Assembly (NCBI GenBank): GCA_964496755.1
Contig: CAZCBD010000015.1
Coordinates: 1 to 25,710, forward strand
DNA: 25,710 bases
Reading direction: 5' to 3'
Origin: CAZCBD01 sp964496755
GTDB lineage: Bacteria > Bacteroidota > Ignavibacteria > Ignavibacteriales > Melioribacteraceae
A model generated the notes under the pieces. The model searched no databases. It was not told the DNA's origin and saw only the letters and a list, made by a program, of their open reading frames with translations. This document shows positions 1 through 7,191 of the stretch, in pieces. Positions within the stretch are counted from its first letter, which is position 1. Each line of letters opens with the position of its first letter. Made by a program: the position numbers and the translations under genes.

Positions 1-63
1 CTTCCGAAATTATTTTACAATTATTTTAAGCAATAATAAATAATCAAGAAAGCCATTAACAAA

Positions 64-570
64 TTAGAAATTGTATAAGACGCCTGCACCTATTTTAAGA
101 TAGCTACCATCAGAAATCGCATATTTAGCTTCTGCAAAAAGGTTTAAATTTTTTGATAATTTTTTATGCAAACCGGCACCTAAATTTAAGCCGAAGTTTG
201 TTGCCGTTAAGTTGGTAGAACCTGCGGAAATACCACCAAAACTATAGCCCGGTACTTCAATAGAGGTAAAAGTAAATCCCAAACCTGCAATTCCATAAAT
301 CTGCATTCCTGAATTTTCGCTAAATATGTAATGCCCGTCAAAATCTAATGCCGACCAGTTTACCAAATCTTTTTCAAGAAAATAAATATATGAAGCTGCC
401 AAATGTATCTTTTTTGTTAATTTATAGTTACCGTTAATGCTAATTCCAATATTGTTTAAACTTGTAGCATAATGCACCCCTGCACCGGCACTTAAATTCT
501 GCGCAGAAAGATTGCTGCTTAATGATATAACTAAAACGAATGCTGAAAATAGTACTGTTAATTTTTTCAT
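64..570 (-). CDS. Small outer-membrane beta-barrel protein
   Basis: This 168-residue protein begins with a clear Sec signal peptide (basic MKK, hydrophobic stretch, cleavage after about residue 23 at SAQ). The rest alternates hydrophobic and polar residues in short strands, is rich in Gly and aromatic residues, and ends in YNF, the terminal aromatic expected for BAM-inserted barrels. Size and pattern fit the OmpX/OMP_b-brl superfamily of about eight strands; the ligand and role are unknown. A good Shine-Dalgarno (AGGAG) precedes the ATG. It follows the LytTR regulator gene on the same strand at 158 bases, with a possible weak terminator between, so it is probably its own unit. Barrel assignment is fairly sure; function is not. 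Confidence 0.8.
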   Translation of the reverse strand: MKKLTVLFSAFVLVISLSSNLSAQNLSAGAGVHYATSLNNIGISINGNYKLTKKIHLAASYIYFLEKDLVNWSALDFDGHYIFSENSGMQIYGIAGLGFTFTSIEVPGYSFGGISAGSTNLTATNFGLNLGAGLHKKLSKNLNLFAEAKYAISDGSYLKIGAGVLYNF

Positions 571-662
571 AGTTTACTCCTTTTTTATAAAATGTAACCT
601 AAAAGTAAAAATTAACAGTGAGTTTAGTTTTAAAGAAAAGAATTCAGCCGTAATTAATTAGC

Positions 663-687
663 AAACCCCTGTTCCGAAACAGAGTTT
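663..687 (-). terminator. Weak hairpin terminator candidate after the LytTR gene
   Basis: On the minus strand a stem of CTGTT and AACAG around a TCGG loop is extended outward by further pairs (CUC with GGG, AAA with UUU, one bulge). Only three Ts follow, so termination would be inefficient. It sits between the response regulator and the outer-membrane barrel gene. Confidence 0.35.
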
Positions 688-728
688 GGAGAATTTAGAT
701 TTTATAATATCGCCATTTATTAAAATCA

Positions 729-1478
729 TTATAAAGAACTGAAGTACTTTAGCAACATCGGTTTTCTTTGATTAGAAACCGGAACGGTAGTATTATTAGA
801 CATAACCAGCACTCCGCCTTCGGTTTTATCATAATGTTGAATATAATTAAGATTTATTAAATGCGATTGGTGAACCCGCATAAAACCATGCCCCGAAAGC
901 ATTTCTTCGAAAGTTTTTATGGTTTTTGAAACCATAATTTTTTTTCCTGAACTTAAATAAAAAACGGTATAAGTATTATCCGCTTCGCAGTGAATAATGT
1001 CTTTAATATTTACCAAGTGAATTTTTTCGGCTGTTTTTAAAACAATTTTTTGCAATTCGGGAAAAGAATTGTTGTAATTCGAAAAAATGGCGTCAAATTT
1101 CAGTGCGTAATTTTGATCTATCTTTTCTTTTAAAACACGATTTACCGAATCAATTAAATCGGTTGACTTAAACGGTTTCAATATGTAATCAAAAGCACTG
1201 AATTTAATTGCTTTAATTGCATATTCTTCGTGTGCCGTAATAAAAATTACTTTCAATTTTTTGTAATCGGTTTTTGCCAAAACGTCAAAACCGGTACCAT
1301 CTGTTAAATTTACATCCAAAAAAAGTAAATCGGGAGAATTATTTTGAACTTGAATAATTCCATCTTTAACATTATCTGCTTCGGCCACAATTTTAATATT
1401 CTTAAAACATTCTTTTAGAAGATTGGCGATTGCATCACGTGCATTTTTTTCATCATCTATTATTATTGCTTTAATCAT
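729..1478 (-). CDS. LytTR-family response regulator
   Basis: A two-domain regulator of 249 residues. Residues 1-120 form a receiver domain with the acidic pair D8/D9, phospho-acceptor D55 (LFLDVNL), T81 and K101 (ILKPF). Residues about 150-245 form a LytTR DNA-binding domain (HCEADNTYTVFY, then FMRVHQSHLINLNYI). Proteins of this class bind direct repeats upstream of target genes after phosphorylation. Its start overlaps the end of the sensor kinase gene by 8 bases, so kinase and regulator are translationally coupled partners. Targets are not evident here; the adjacent outer-membrane protein is a positional guess only. Confidence 0.95.
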   Translation of the reverse strand: MIKAIIIDDEKNARDAIANLLKECFKNIKIVAEADNVKDGIIQVQNNSPDLLFLDVNLTDGTGFDVLAKTDYKKLKVIFITAHEEYAIKAIKFSAFDYILKPFKSTDLIDSVNRVLKEKIDQNYALKFDAIFSNYNNSFPELQKIVLKTAEKIHLVNIKDIIHCEADNTYTVFYLSSGKKIMVSKTIKTFEEMLSGHGFMRVHQSHLINLNYIQHYDKTEGGVLVMSNNTTVPVSNQRKPMLLKYFSSL

Positions 1479-3456
1479 CTTCTTGCCTAATTGTTAATTC
1501 TTCGGGTATTTTTAACGTAACTCGTACGCCTGATTTTTTTTCATCCTCTGATAAATCTGCAATTGTAAATTTAATCTCTTTTTGATACTGTTTTTTTATT
1601 GCATACAATCGTTCTTTCGTAATTTCAGTTGCATAGGATTTATGGTTTTTATTCGGAATATTTTTCTTTAATTCTTTTCCGTTATTTTCAACTATAATTA
1701 CTAAATTTTTCAACTCCAATTTATAAATAATCAAAAGTCTTTTGTTTTTTATTTCTGAATCCTTAAAACCATGTTCGATTGCATTTTCAATAAAAGGTTG
1801 CAAAATCATCGGAGGAATCAGCAATTTTTCCTGATTAATACTTTCATCTATTTCAACCGAATAAGTAAAACCATTGTTAAATCTAATAAGTTGCAATTGT
1901 GTGTAATAATTAATTATTTCTATTTCTTGTTTTAAAGTAATAAATTCCTTTCGAGAACTTTCAAGAATTAAACGCATTAAAGAAGCAAAATCAGACAAAT
2001 AATCTGAAGCTTCAAGTTTTTTATTACTCAATACAAAACCTTGAATTGAAATTAGTGCATTAAAAATAAAATGAGGATTCATTTGAGCACGAAGCATTTT
2101 TTGTTGCAAATTTGTAATGCTAAGTTCTGTTTTTAATTTGGTTTGCCTAATAAAAAGAATAATTGCAAAAATTATAACAAGCAAAAGTAAGCCGATAAGA
2201 AAAATTATTCTGTTTTTACTTTTAATTTCTTTTTGCTGAATTATATTTTTATTATTTAATAAATCAATTTGATGTTCCTTTTTTTCAGTCTGAAATTTAG
2301 TTTCAAGTTCATAAATTTTATTTTTTATTAAAGTATTTGAAACCGAGTCCTTTAATTCTAAATATTTTTTTTGATATTTAAATGCTTTTTTAAATGACTG
2401 GATTTTGCTATGTAATTCGGTTAAGATTTTGTAACATTTAAGAAGCTCTTCGGGGAAATGATATTTTTTTGAAAGAAAAACAGCTCTATTTAAATTATGC
2501 TCGGCCTTTTTATATTCCGAAAAAGGGATAAGTAATTTGGAAAGCTCTATTAAGTTATAGATAACTCCCCTAATATTTTTTGATTCCTCATTTATTTTCA
2601 GAGCCTTTTCACAATACGCCAAAGCAAGTTTTAATTTTTTTTCTTTTTTTAATATCGGAATCAAATTGGAAAGTGCAACTGATTGGCCACGCAGATAATG
2701 TTGTTTTTTACTTTCAGATAAAATATTCGTATAAATTTTTTTTGCCTTTTCCTCTTGCTTTTCTGCAACAAAAAAGCCTGCTAAATCATTTAATATTCCG
2801 ATTCGTATATAAAAATCGGCATATTTAGGATTTTTAGACAATTTATATGCAATAAATAAATACTCTTTTTGTTTGTTTTTATTTTTTAGTATTTCAAAAA
2901 CGTGTCCGATTTTTTGATAATAGGCCGCAATATTTGTTGAATCATTACTTTCAACTTTCAGTTGCAAAGCTTTTAAATCAATCTGCAAAGCTTTTTCATA
3001 ATTACCCAAATCAAAATACTCGGAAGCCAAATTCAACAAAACATCTGCTGCATGAGAAGTATCCTTTGCTTGCAAAAACCGATACACAACATTCTCATAA
3101 ATAGATATTGATTTTTTATGCAACCCGTCAATACTATAAACGCTTGCCAACGAATTGCCTATAATTGCAATGGCTTTATTATTATCGATTTTATTAGCCA
3201 ATTCCAAGGCAAGTTCAAAGTGATAATGAGCCGAATCTCTTTTCCCCGAATAATCAAATATTTTCCCTAATTTGTAGTGTGCCCGTGCAAGCGAAAGCGT
3301 ATCTTTTTTTTTGATTGACTGCAAAATTAAAACATTTTGTGCCTGTATTTTATTTTTAATATTTCCATTTACATTTGTTTGTCCCAAAAGACCGGCTACA
3401 AATATTAAATGAAGAAAAGCTATTTTCCTTAAACTATTTAGTTTTAATACTTTTAT
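1471..3456 (-). CDS. Periplasmic-TPR sensor histidine kinase (LytS/His_kinase type), probable ATA start
   Basis: The protein has, in order, about eight TPR-like helical repeats (counting from the in-frame TTG at 3387: residues 30-350), a coiled coil, one transmembrane helix (393-413), and a His_kinase domain with H439 in QMNPHFIFNAL and an N box PPMILQPFIENAIEHGF. This is the usual TPR-sensor partner of LytTR regulators, with TPRs outside and the kinase inside. The only ordinary in-frame start, TTG 3387, lies inside a signal peptide and lacks a ribosome site. The open frame extends upstream and encodes LRKIAFLHLIFVAGLLGQ, an excellent signal sequence. ATA at 3456-3454 has GAGG five bases upstream and follows the DUF1643 stop by two bases. 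I therefore place the start there, giving 661 residues. A sequence error in the start codon is the alternative. Confidence 0.85.
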   Translation of the reverse strand: MKVLKLNSLRKIAFLHLIFVAGLLGQTNVNGNIKNKIQAQNVLILQSIKKKDTLSLARAHYKLGKIFDYSGKRDSAHYHFELALELANKIDNNKAIAIIGNSLASVYSIDGLHKKSISIYENVVYRFLQAKDTSHAADVLLNLASEYFDLGNYEKALQIDLKALQLKVESNDSTNIAAYYQKIGHVFEILKNKNKQKEYLFIAYKLSKNPKYADFYIRIGILNDLAGFFVAEKQEEKAKKIYTNILSESKKQHYLRGQSVALSNLIPILKKEKKLKLALAYCEKALKINEESKNIRGVIYNLIELSKLLIPFSEYKKAEHNLNRAVFLSKKYHFPEELLKCYKILTELHSKIQSFKKAFKYQKKYLELKDSVSNTLIKNKIYELETKFQTEKKEHQIDLLNNKNIIQQKEIKSKNRIIFLIGLLLLVIIFAIILFIRQTKLKTELSITNLQQKMLRAQMNPHFIFNALISIQGFVLSNKKLEASDYLSDFASLMRLILESSRKEFITLKQEIEIINYYTQLQLIRFNNGFTYSVEIDESINQEKLLIPPMILQPFIENAIEHGFKDSEIKNKRLLIIYKLELKNLVIIVENNGKELKKNIPNKNHKSYATEITKERLYAIKKQYQKEIKFTIADLSEDEKKSGVRVTLKIPEELTIRQEDD

Positions 3457-3458
3457 AT

Positions 3459-4028
3459 CTACCTCAAATCAAACTTCTTCAATTCATTTTTATATGCCCA
3501 AATTTGTCCGTGTTTCGGATTACCGGATTTTGAAATTTTATCAACGTAAAAAATAGAATTTTTATTTTTATTAAGTATTTCAAGTGTAGAATTTTTAAGG
3601 TCAAAATAATCTTTTTCCAATCCTTTTGGTGCATTTCCCCAAGCTATTATTATTCTTTTATTTTCTTTGGAAAATTTATCTATAAACTTTAAATTTTCTT
3701 TATCTATAATACTTTCATTCAGTTTCTTAAGATTTTCCGAATATGTTTCGTAATTAGGAATTAAATTTAGAATTACGATATTACCAATATTACTTAATTC
3801 GGGATAGCCGTTTACATTAAACTTAATATAGTTTGTAACATTAAAAACGGTTTTATCGGAAACTCTTTTGGTTGCTCTGCTCGGATTTTTTAATATCACA
3901 ACAATTGTTTCTTTTTTCGATTTATCTATTTCAATCTTTAACCAATATCTTTTTACTCCCTCTTGCCCGTAAAATTCAACATTGGTTACAAAGTCAGGAT
4001 GATAATAAACAGGTTTTCTTTTTTGCAT
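3459..4028 (-). CDS. DUF1643 family protein
   Basis: A 189-residue cytosolic protein matching the DUF1643 pattern: a central VILKNPSRAT, then a conserved aromatic/Gly region, NIVILNLIP, a WGNAP segment (IIIAWGNAPKG) and a C-terminal SGNPKHG. These correspond to the family's usual LNPS, NL, WG.G and G.P.HP signatures. The family has no established biochemical function. There is no signal peptide or membrane helix. It lies 17 bases after the CGGC-domain gene and ends two bases before the proposed start of the sensor kinase, so the four genes from 4483 down to 729 can be one transcript. The ribosome site is weak. Confidence 0.85.
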   Translation of the reverse strand: MQKRKPVYYHPDFVTNVEFYGQEGVKRYWLKIEIDKSKKETIVVILKNPSRATKRVSDKTVFNVTNYIKFNVNGYPELSNIGNIVILNLIPNYETYSENLKKLNESIIDKENLKFIDKFSKENKRIIIAWGNAPKGLEKDYFDLKNSTLEILNKNKNSIFYVDKISKSGNPKHGQIWAYKNELKKFDLR

Positions 4029-4045
4029 AAAATAATCCGAAATAA

Positions 4046-4483
4046 TTAATCATAATCCAAACGAGTTCTCTCGTCGGTTAAAACATTCCTATTAATTTCA
4101 GTCCATTCGGAATCTTTCCAAGTATCCAAATTCTGATGAGTTAAAAAATATTTTTGAGGAATAGGATGAGTTCCAATCACAACTTCCATATCATATTTTT
4201 CCGGAATAAATTTTTTAAACTGTTCGATATAAGGACAAGGAGGATAACCAACAACAAAGCCGGTTGCCAAGTGAATAATTTCCGCACCGTTATTTTTCAT
4301 TTCTTCGGGGGCATACTCAATATTGCCTCCCGGACAACCGCCGCAAGTTGTATAGCCCACCAATTCAACTTCTTCATTTTTGTAAAGTTCAAATGCTCCT
4401 TCTCTTTTTTTCATTGCTCGGAAACACTTTCCGCCGGCACAACTTTTATATCTGTCACAAATAATTATACCTATCTTTTTCAT
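4046..4483 (-). CDS. CGGC domain-containing protein
   Basis: The protein has CxxxxxCAGGKC near the N terminus (ICDRYKSCAGGKC), TTCGGCPGG at about residues 47-55 and GYPPCPYIEQFK at about 80-90, the cysteine layout of the CGGC domain (PF08821). The domain is thought to bind metal and occurs mainly in anaerobes; no reaction is established. I use ATG 4483 rather than TTG 4489, because AGGAG is eight bases before the ATG but only two before the TTG. It is divergent from the thioredoxin-like gene, with a perfect 20-base palindrome between them, so shared control of the two thiol-rich proteins is plausible. Confidence 0.88.
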   Translation of the reverse strand: MKKIGIIICDRYKSCAGGKCFRAMKKREGAFELYKNEEVELVGYTTCGGCPGGNIEYAPEEMKNNGAEIIHLATGFVVGYPPCPYIEQFKKFIPEKYDMEVVIGTHPIPQKYFLTHQNLDTWKDSEWTEINRNVLTDERTRLDYD

Positions 4484-4507
4484 TTTCAATTCTCCTTTTT
4501 ATGCAAG

Positions 4508-4527
4508 TCTAACTTAATAAAGTTAGA
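4508..4527. promoter_or_regulatory. Perfect 20-bp palindrome in a divergent promoter region
   Basis: TCTAACTT-AATA-AAGTTAGA, two perfect 8-base arms with a 4-base centre, lies in the 160-base gap between the CGGC gene (minus) and the thioredoxin-like gene (plus). An outer pair, CTTAATAAA (4513-4521) and TTTATTAAG (4548-4556), overlaps it. No long T run follows, so a repressor or activator operator is likelier than a terminator. The binding protein is unknown. Confidence 0.5.
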
Positions 4528-4643
4528 TCAAAATTTGAATCAAATATTTTATTAAGCTCATAAAAAGGTAAAAATAATTTCTGAATCTATTAAAATTTAA
4601 TTACATCACATCATATGAATTTTAAAAAAATAAGGACAAAAAA

Positions 4644-4982
4644 ATGTTACAAACAAATTTACCCCATATTTTAAGCAAAGATGAACATGCAAAAGTAATT
4701 AATGAAAACGAAAATGTAATGATTTGTTGCGGTAGAATGGGCCCAATGTGCTTACCGGTTTACGACGTAATGGATGAATTAAAAGACGAATATAAAAACG
4801 TAAAATTCTTTGATATGGAATTTGACATACCTGATGCTGCGGTAATTAGAAATTTACCCGAATGCAGTGCATTTACCGGCTTACCTTTCACCGTGTATTA
4901 CAAAAACGGAAAAGTTGTGAAAGCTACTTCAAGTATACAAACAAAAGATCAAGTTGAAACAATATTAAAAGAAGTATTTTAA
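4644..4982 (+). CDS. Atypical thioredoxin-fold protein with MGPM in place of CGPC
   Basis: A 112-residue protein with a thioredoxin fold pattern: a helix after the active-site loop (PVYDVMDELKDEY), a central FFDMEFDIPD strand, the cis-proline segment GLPFTVYYKNGK, and a final helix. Aligned to thioredoxin, the CGPC motif reads M32-G-P-M35. Cysteines occur instead just outside it (C28, C29, C36), with another at C74. Disulfide chemistry, if any, must therefore use a displaced CX6C pair. The gene has AAGGA upstream and is followed by a hairpin and then by a thioredoxin-reductase-like gene, the expected partner. I infer a redox or thiol-sulfur role in an anaerobe; a non-catalytic or metal-binding role is possible. 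Confidence 0.85.
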   Translation: MLQTNLPHILSKDEHAKVINENENVMICCGRMGPMCLPVYDVMDELKDEYKNVKFFDMEFDIPDAAVIRNLPECSAFTGLPFTVYYKNGKVVKATSSIQTKDQVETILKEVF

Positions 4983-4993
4983 AAATCTAATAG

Positions 4994-5023
4994 ACGGTTC
5001 AAATTTATATTTGAACCGTTTTT
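4994..5023 (+). terminator. Rho-independent terminator/attenuator between the thioredoxin-like and reductase genes
   Basis: An 11-bp perfect stem (ACGGTTCAAAT, 4994-5004; ATTTGAACCGT, 5009-5019) with a TTAT loop is followed directly by TTTTATTTT. It begins 11 bases after the stop of the thioredoxin-like gene. It implies that most transcripts stop here, making the small thioredoxin-like protein more abundant than the downstream reductase, or that the reductase has its own promoter. Confidence 0.85.
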
Positions 5024-5046
5024 ATTTTATTAATGTGAGGATTAAT

Positions 5047-5985
5047 ATGCAGAATCATTTTGATGCAATAGTTTTAGGTGCCGGACCGGCCGGGCTTACA
5101 GCCGGAATTTATCTATCCAGAGCAAAAGTAAACACTTTAATTTTAAATGAAGGTACTGTTGGCGGACAAATGGTACTAACACACGAAATTGCAAATTATC
5201 CGGGATATGAAAATATCAGCGGATACTTACTTGCCCGAAACATGAAATTGCAAGCACAAAAGTTCGGATGTACTATTAAATCGAATATTACCGTTGATAC
5301 TATTGAATTAAAATCACCGATAAAAAAAATCAAATTATCGAACTCCGAAGAATACACTGCCGATGCAATTATTATAACAACCGGAGGCAAACCCAGAGCA
5401 TTAAACGTACCCGGCGAAAAGGAATTTAAAGGAAAAGGTATTTCATATTGTGCAACCTGCGATGGAGATTTCTTTCAAGATAAAGAAATAATTGTTGTTG
5501 GTGGCGGAAATTCAGCTTTGGAAGAAGCGGTTTCTCTTACAACTTATGCCTCAAAAGTTACTGTAGTTCATCAGTTCGATCATTTTCAAGCTTTCGAACA
5601 TTATGTGAGCGAAACAAAAAATAATCCGAAAATTGATTTTATAATGGAATCGGAAATTATTGAATTCTTGGGCAAAGAAAAATTAAACAGAGTGAAAATT
5701 GAAAACCAACGCACAAAAGAAATTACTCATAAAGATATTGACGGTGTATTTATTTTTGTAGGGTATGTACCAAACACAAAAAAATTCGAGGCTTTAATTA
5801 ATCTAAATGAAAAATCGGAAATTATTGTAAATCAATTAATGTCCACAAACATTGCGGGTGTTTTTGCTGCAGGCGATTCAATTGCAAAAAAATATCGCCA
5901 GGTTACAACTGCTGTTGGTGATGCCACTACAGCCGCTTTAAGTGCCGCCGATTATATTCATGAACTTAAAAAAAAATTAAGTTGA
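5047..5985 (+). CDS. Thioredoxin-reductase-like FAD disulfide oxidoreductase lacking the NADPH motif
   Basis: From ATG 5047 (Shine-Dalgarno GTGAGGA; the earlier in-frame TTG 5011 lies inside the terminator stem) the protein has 312 residues, the normal low-Mr thioredoxin reductase length. It carries the FAD motif GAGPAG (11-16), the redox pair CATC (C135, C138), a dinucleotide motif GGGNSA (152-157), and the C-terminal FAD motif AAGDSIAKKYRQ. The usual HRRxxxR that binds the NADPH 2'-phosphate is replaced by HQFDHFQ (175-181). The electron donor is therefore probably not NADPH; NADH or a protein/ferredoxin donor is more likely. Its presumed substrate is the atypical thioredoxin-like protein just upstream. 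The methyltransferase gene follows at 30 bases. Confidence 0.93.
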   Translation: MQNHFDAIVLGAGPAGLTAGIYLSRAKVNTLILNEGTVGGQMVLTHEIANYPGYENISGYLLARNMKLQAQKFGCTIKSNITVDTIELKSPIKKIKLSNSEEYTADAIIITTGGKPRALNVPGEKEFKGKGISYCATCDGDFFQDKEIIVVGGGNSALEEAVSLTTYASKVTVVHQFDHFQAFEHYVSETKNNPKIDFIMESEIIEFLGKEKLNRVKIENQRTKEITHKDIDGVFIFVGYVPNTKKFEALINLNEKSEIIVNQLMSTNIAGVFAAGDSIAKKYRQVTTAVGDATTAALSAADYIHELKKKLS

Positions 5986-6015
5986 ATTTAGCAGCAAAAG
6001 AATAGGAGAAATTAA

Positions 6016-6639
6016 TTGAAATTCAGGCAACAAAATATTGTTTCGCATTGGTATGATGGTTTTTTTTACGAAAAATTCATAGCCCCTAATCAGGATAGCT
6101 TATATACAACAATAAACGGTTTAATAAAACCCGACTCTACTATCATTGATGTTGGTTGTGCAACCGGTAGGTTATCTTACCGGTTGGCAAACAAATACAA
6201 AAGTTATATCGGAATAGACCCATCTATTAAAAATATACTTCGGGCAAAAAAGAATATTAAAAATAAACAAATTGAATTTTTTAACACTGATATTGAAAGT
6301 TTTGTGCTGAATACGAATAGAAAATTCGATTATTCAATTATGACTTACGTAATCCACGAAGTACCTGAAAACAAACGTATTTCCATACTAAATTCAATGG
6401 CTAAAATATCGGATACTTTAATTATTGCAGATTATACTATTCCTCGACCAAAGACATTTCGTTCAATTTTAAATGAAATGGTTGAGTTTTTTGCCGGAAA
6501 AAATCATTACCGTAATTTTAAAAATTTTGAACATAATGGCGGATTAAAAGGATTAATCGGAAATTCGGATTTCGAAATACTAACCGAAACCAATGATTTG
6601 GAAATTACTTCACAAATTTTAATTTTAAAGCAAAAGTGA
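6016..6639 (+). CDS. Class I SAM-dependent methyltransferase
   Basis: A 207-residue protein of the Methyltransf_11/25 type. It has motif I IIDVGCATGR (about 43-52), a strand ending in the ribose-binding acid IGIDPS (about 66-71), motif II FNTDIES, and the post-II region YSIMTYVIHEVPEN. The start is TTG 6016, supported by AGGAG seven bases upstream and the absence of an alternative ATG before motif I. It is probably in an operon with the reductase gene 30 bases upstream. The substrate cannot be predicted; a link to thiol or metalloid methylation is speculation from neighbours. Confidence 0.88.
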   Translation: MKFRQQNIVSHWYDGFFYEKFIAPNQDSLYTTINGLIKPDSTIIDVGCATGRLSYRLANKYKSYIGIDPSIKNILRAKKNIKNKQIEFFNTDIESFVLNTNRKFDYSIMTYVIHEVPENKRISILNSMAKISDTLIIADYTIPRPKTFRSILNEMVEFFAGKNHYRNFKNFEHNGGLKGLIGNSDFEILTETNDLEITSQILILKQK

Positions 6640-6657
6640 TTTTTTATTAATTATTCG

Positions 6658-6704
6658 CTTTTTAATTAACTATTTACTTTTTAATTAACTTTCACTTTTT
6701 AATT
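6658..6704. repeat. Three short direct repeats at a convergent gene junction
   Basis: CTTTTTAATTAACT at 6658-6671 and 6677-6690, with a shortened copy CTTTTTAATT at 6695-6704, period 18-19 bases. The repeats span the end of the NifX-like gene and the gap to the methyltransferase. They probably come from slippage in AT-rich sequence and show no convincing hairpin. Confidence 0.5.
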
Positions 6705-7092
6705 TTCTAAAATTAATATAGGTCCTCTCTTCCCCTTTTTCCCATTCCGCATTTAATAAATTGATTTTCGTTTGAATAGTGTTTGCAACATTTTCAATTT
6801 TTTCGTCATCAACAATAACGCAAACAAATTTTTTCTTTATTCTGTATAGGTTTGGACCAAAAACTTTGCTTACTACTACTTTAACGTTCTGCCGTTTTAA
6901 TATCTCAACAATTTTATTTGCTTTATTTTCATCTGCGTGTTTTTTTTCTTCGGGTGAAGTATTTTCAATTCTCGATATTAGCTCAATTTCCGAATCGGAG
7001 ATTTTATATATTTCATAAAATTTGGCATCACCAAAATGTCTATCAATAAAATTTTTTCCGTCATCTGTTGCAAAAGCAATTTTTAAAGTCAC
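6685..7092 (-). CDS. NifX/NifB-C-like (dinitrogenase iron-molybdenum cofactor family) protein
   Basis: A 135-residue protein whose N terminus, IAFATDDGKNFIDRHFGDAKFYEIYKI, carries the conserved (A/T)DDG...D.HFG(D/R)A..F..Y pattern of the Nitro_FeMo-Co domain (PF02579). A C-terminal half with DENKANKIVEILKRQNVKVVVSKVFG replaces the usual GxGxxA region. Family members bind iron-sulfur/molybdenum clusters or act as small cluster carriers. No nif genes are nearby, so nitrogen fixation is not implied; free-standing versions are common in anaerobes beside DUF5320 proteins, as here. The start is GTG 7092 with GAGAGG five bases upstream. It is downstream of, and probably cotranscribed with, the DUF5320 gene, with a hairpin in the 99-base gap. 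Confidence 0.85.
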   Translation of the reverse strand: MTLKIAFATDDGKNFIDRHFGDAKFYEIYKISDSEIELISRIENTSPEEKKHADENKANKIVEILKRQNVKVVVSKVFGPNLYRIKKKFVCVIVDDEKIENVANTIQTKINLLNAEWEKGEERTYINFRKLKSES

Positions 7093-7135
7093 ATTTACCT
7101 CTCTATATATAATAGTTAGAATAGCTTCTATTTAG

Positions 7136-7166
7136 AATGGCTGCACTTTTTTAAAGCACAGCCATT
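7136..7166 (-). other. Intercistronic RNA hairpin before the NifX-like gene
   Basis: Read on the minus strand, AATGGCTGTGCTTT pairs along 14 positions with AAAGTGCAGCCATT through a 3-base loop, using two G·U wobbles. On the plus strand those two positions are C/A mismatches, so the structure is complete only in the DUF5320-NifX transcript. No T run follows on the minus strand, so it looks like a processing or stabilising element rather than a terminator. On the plus strand it does run into TTTTT. Confidence 0.5.
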
Positions 7167-7191
7167 TTTAATTGATTATTATCATTTAACA

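Noticed and set aside
2580..2828. Plus-strand ORF inside the histidine kinase, and similar antisense ORFs (for example 4154-4555, 8984-9241, 14242-14571, 22733-23080)
   Set aside because: They lie opposite well-supported genes, lack ribosome sites and recognisable domains, and have low-complexity composition from AT-rich antisense reading.
5011..5046. TTG 5011 as the start of the reductase
   Set aside because: It falls inside the right arm of the terminator stem and has no ribosome site. ATG 5047 has GTGAGGA at good spacing and gives the family's normal N terminus.
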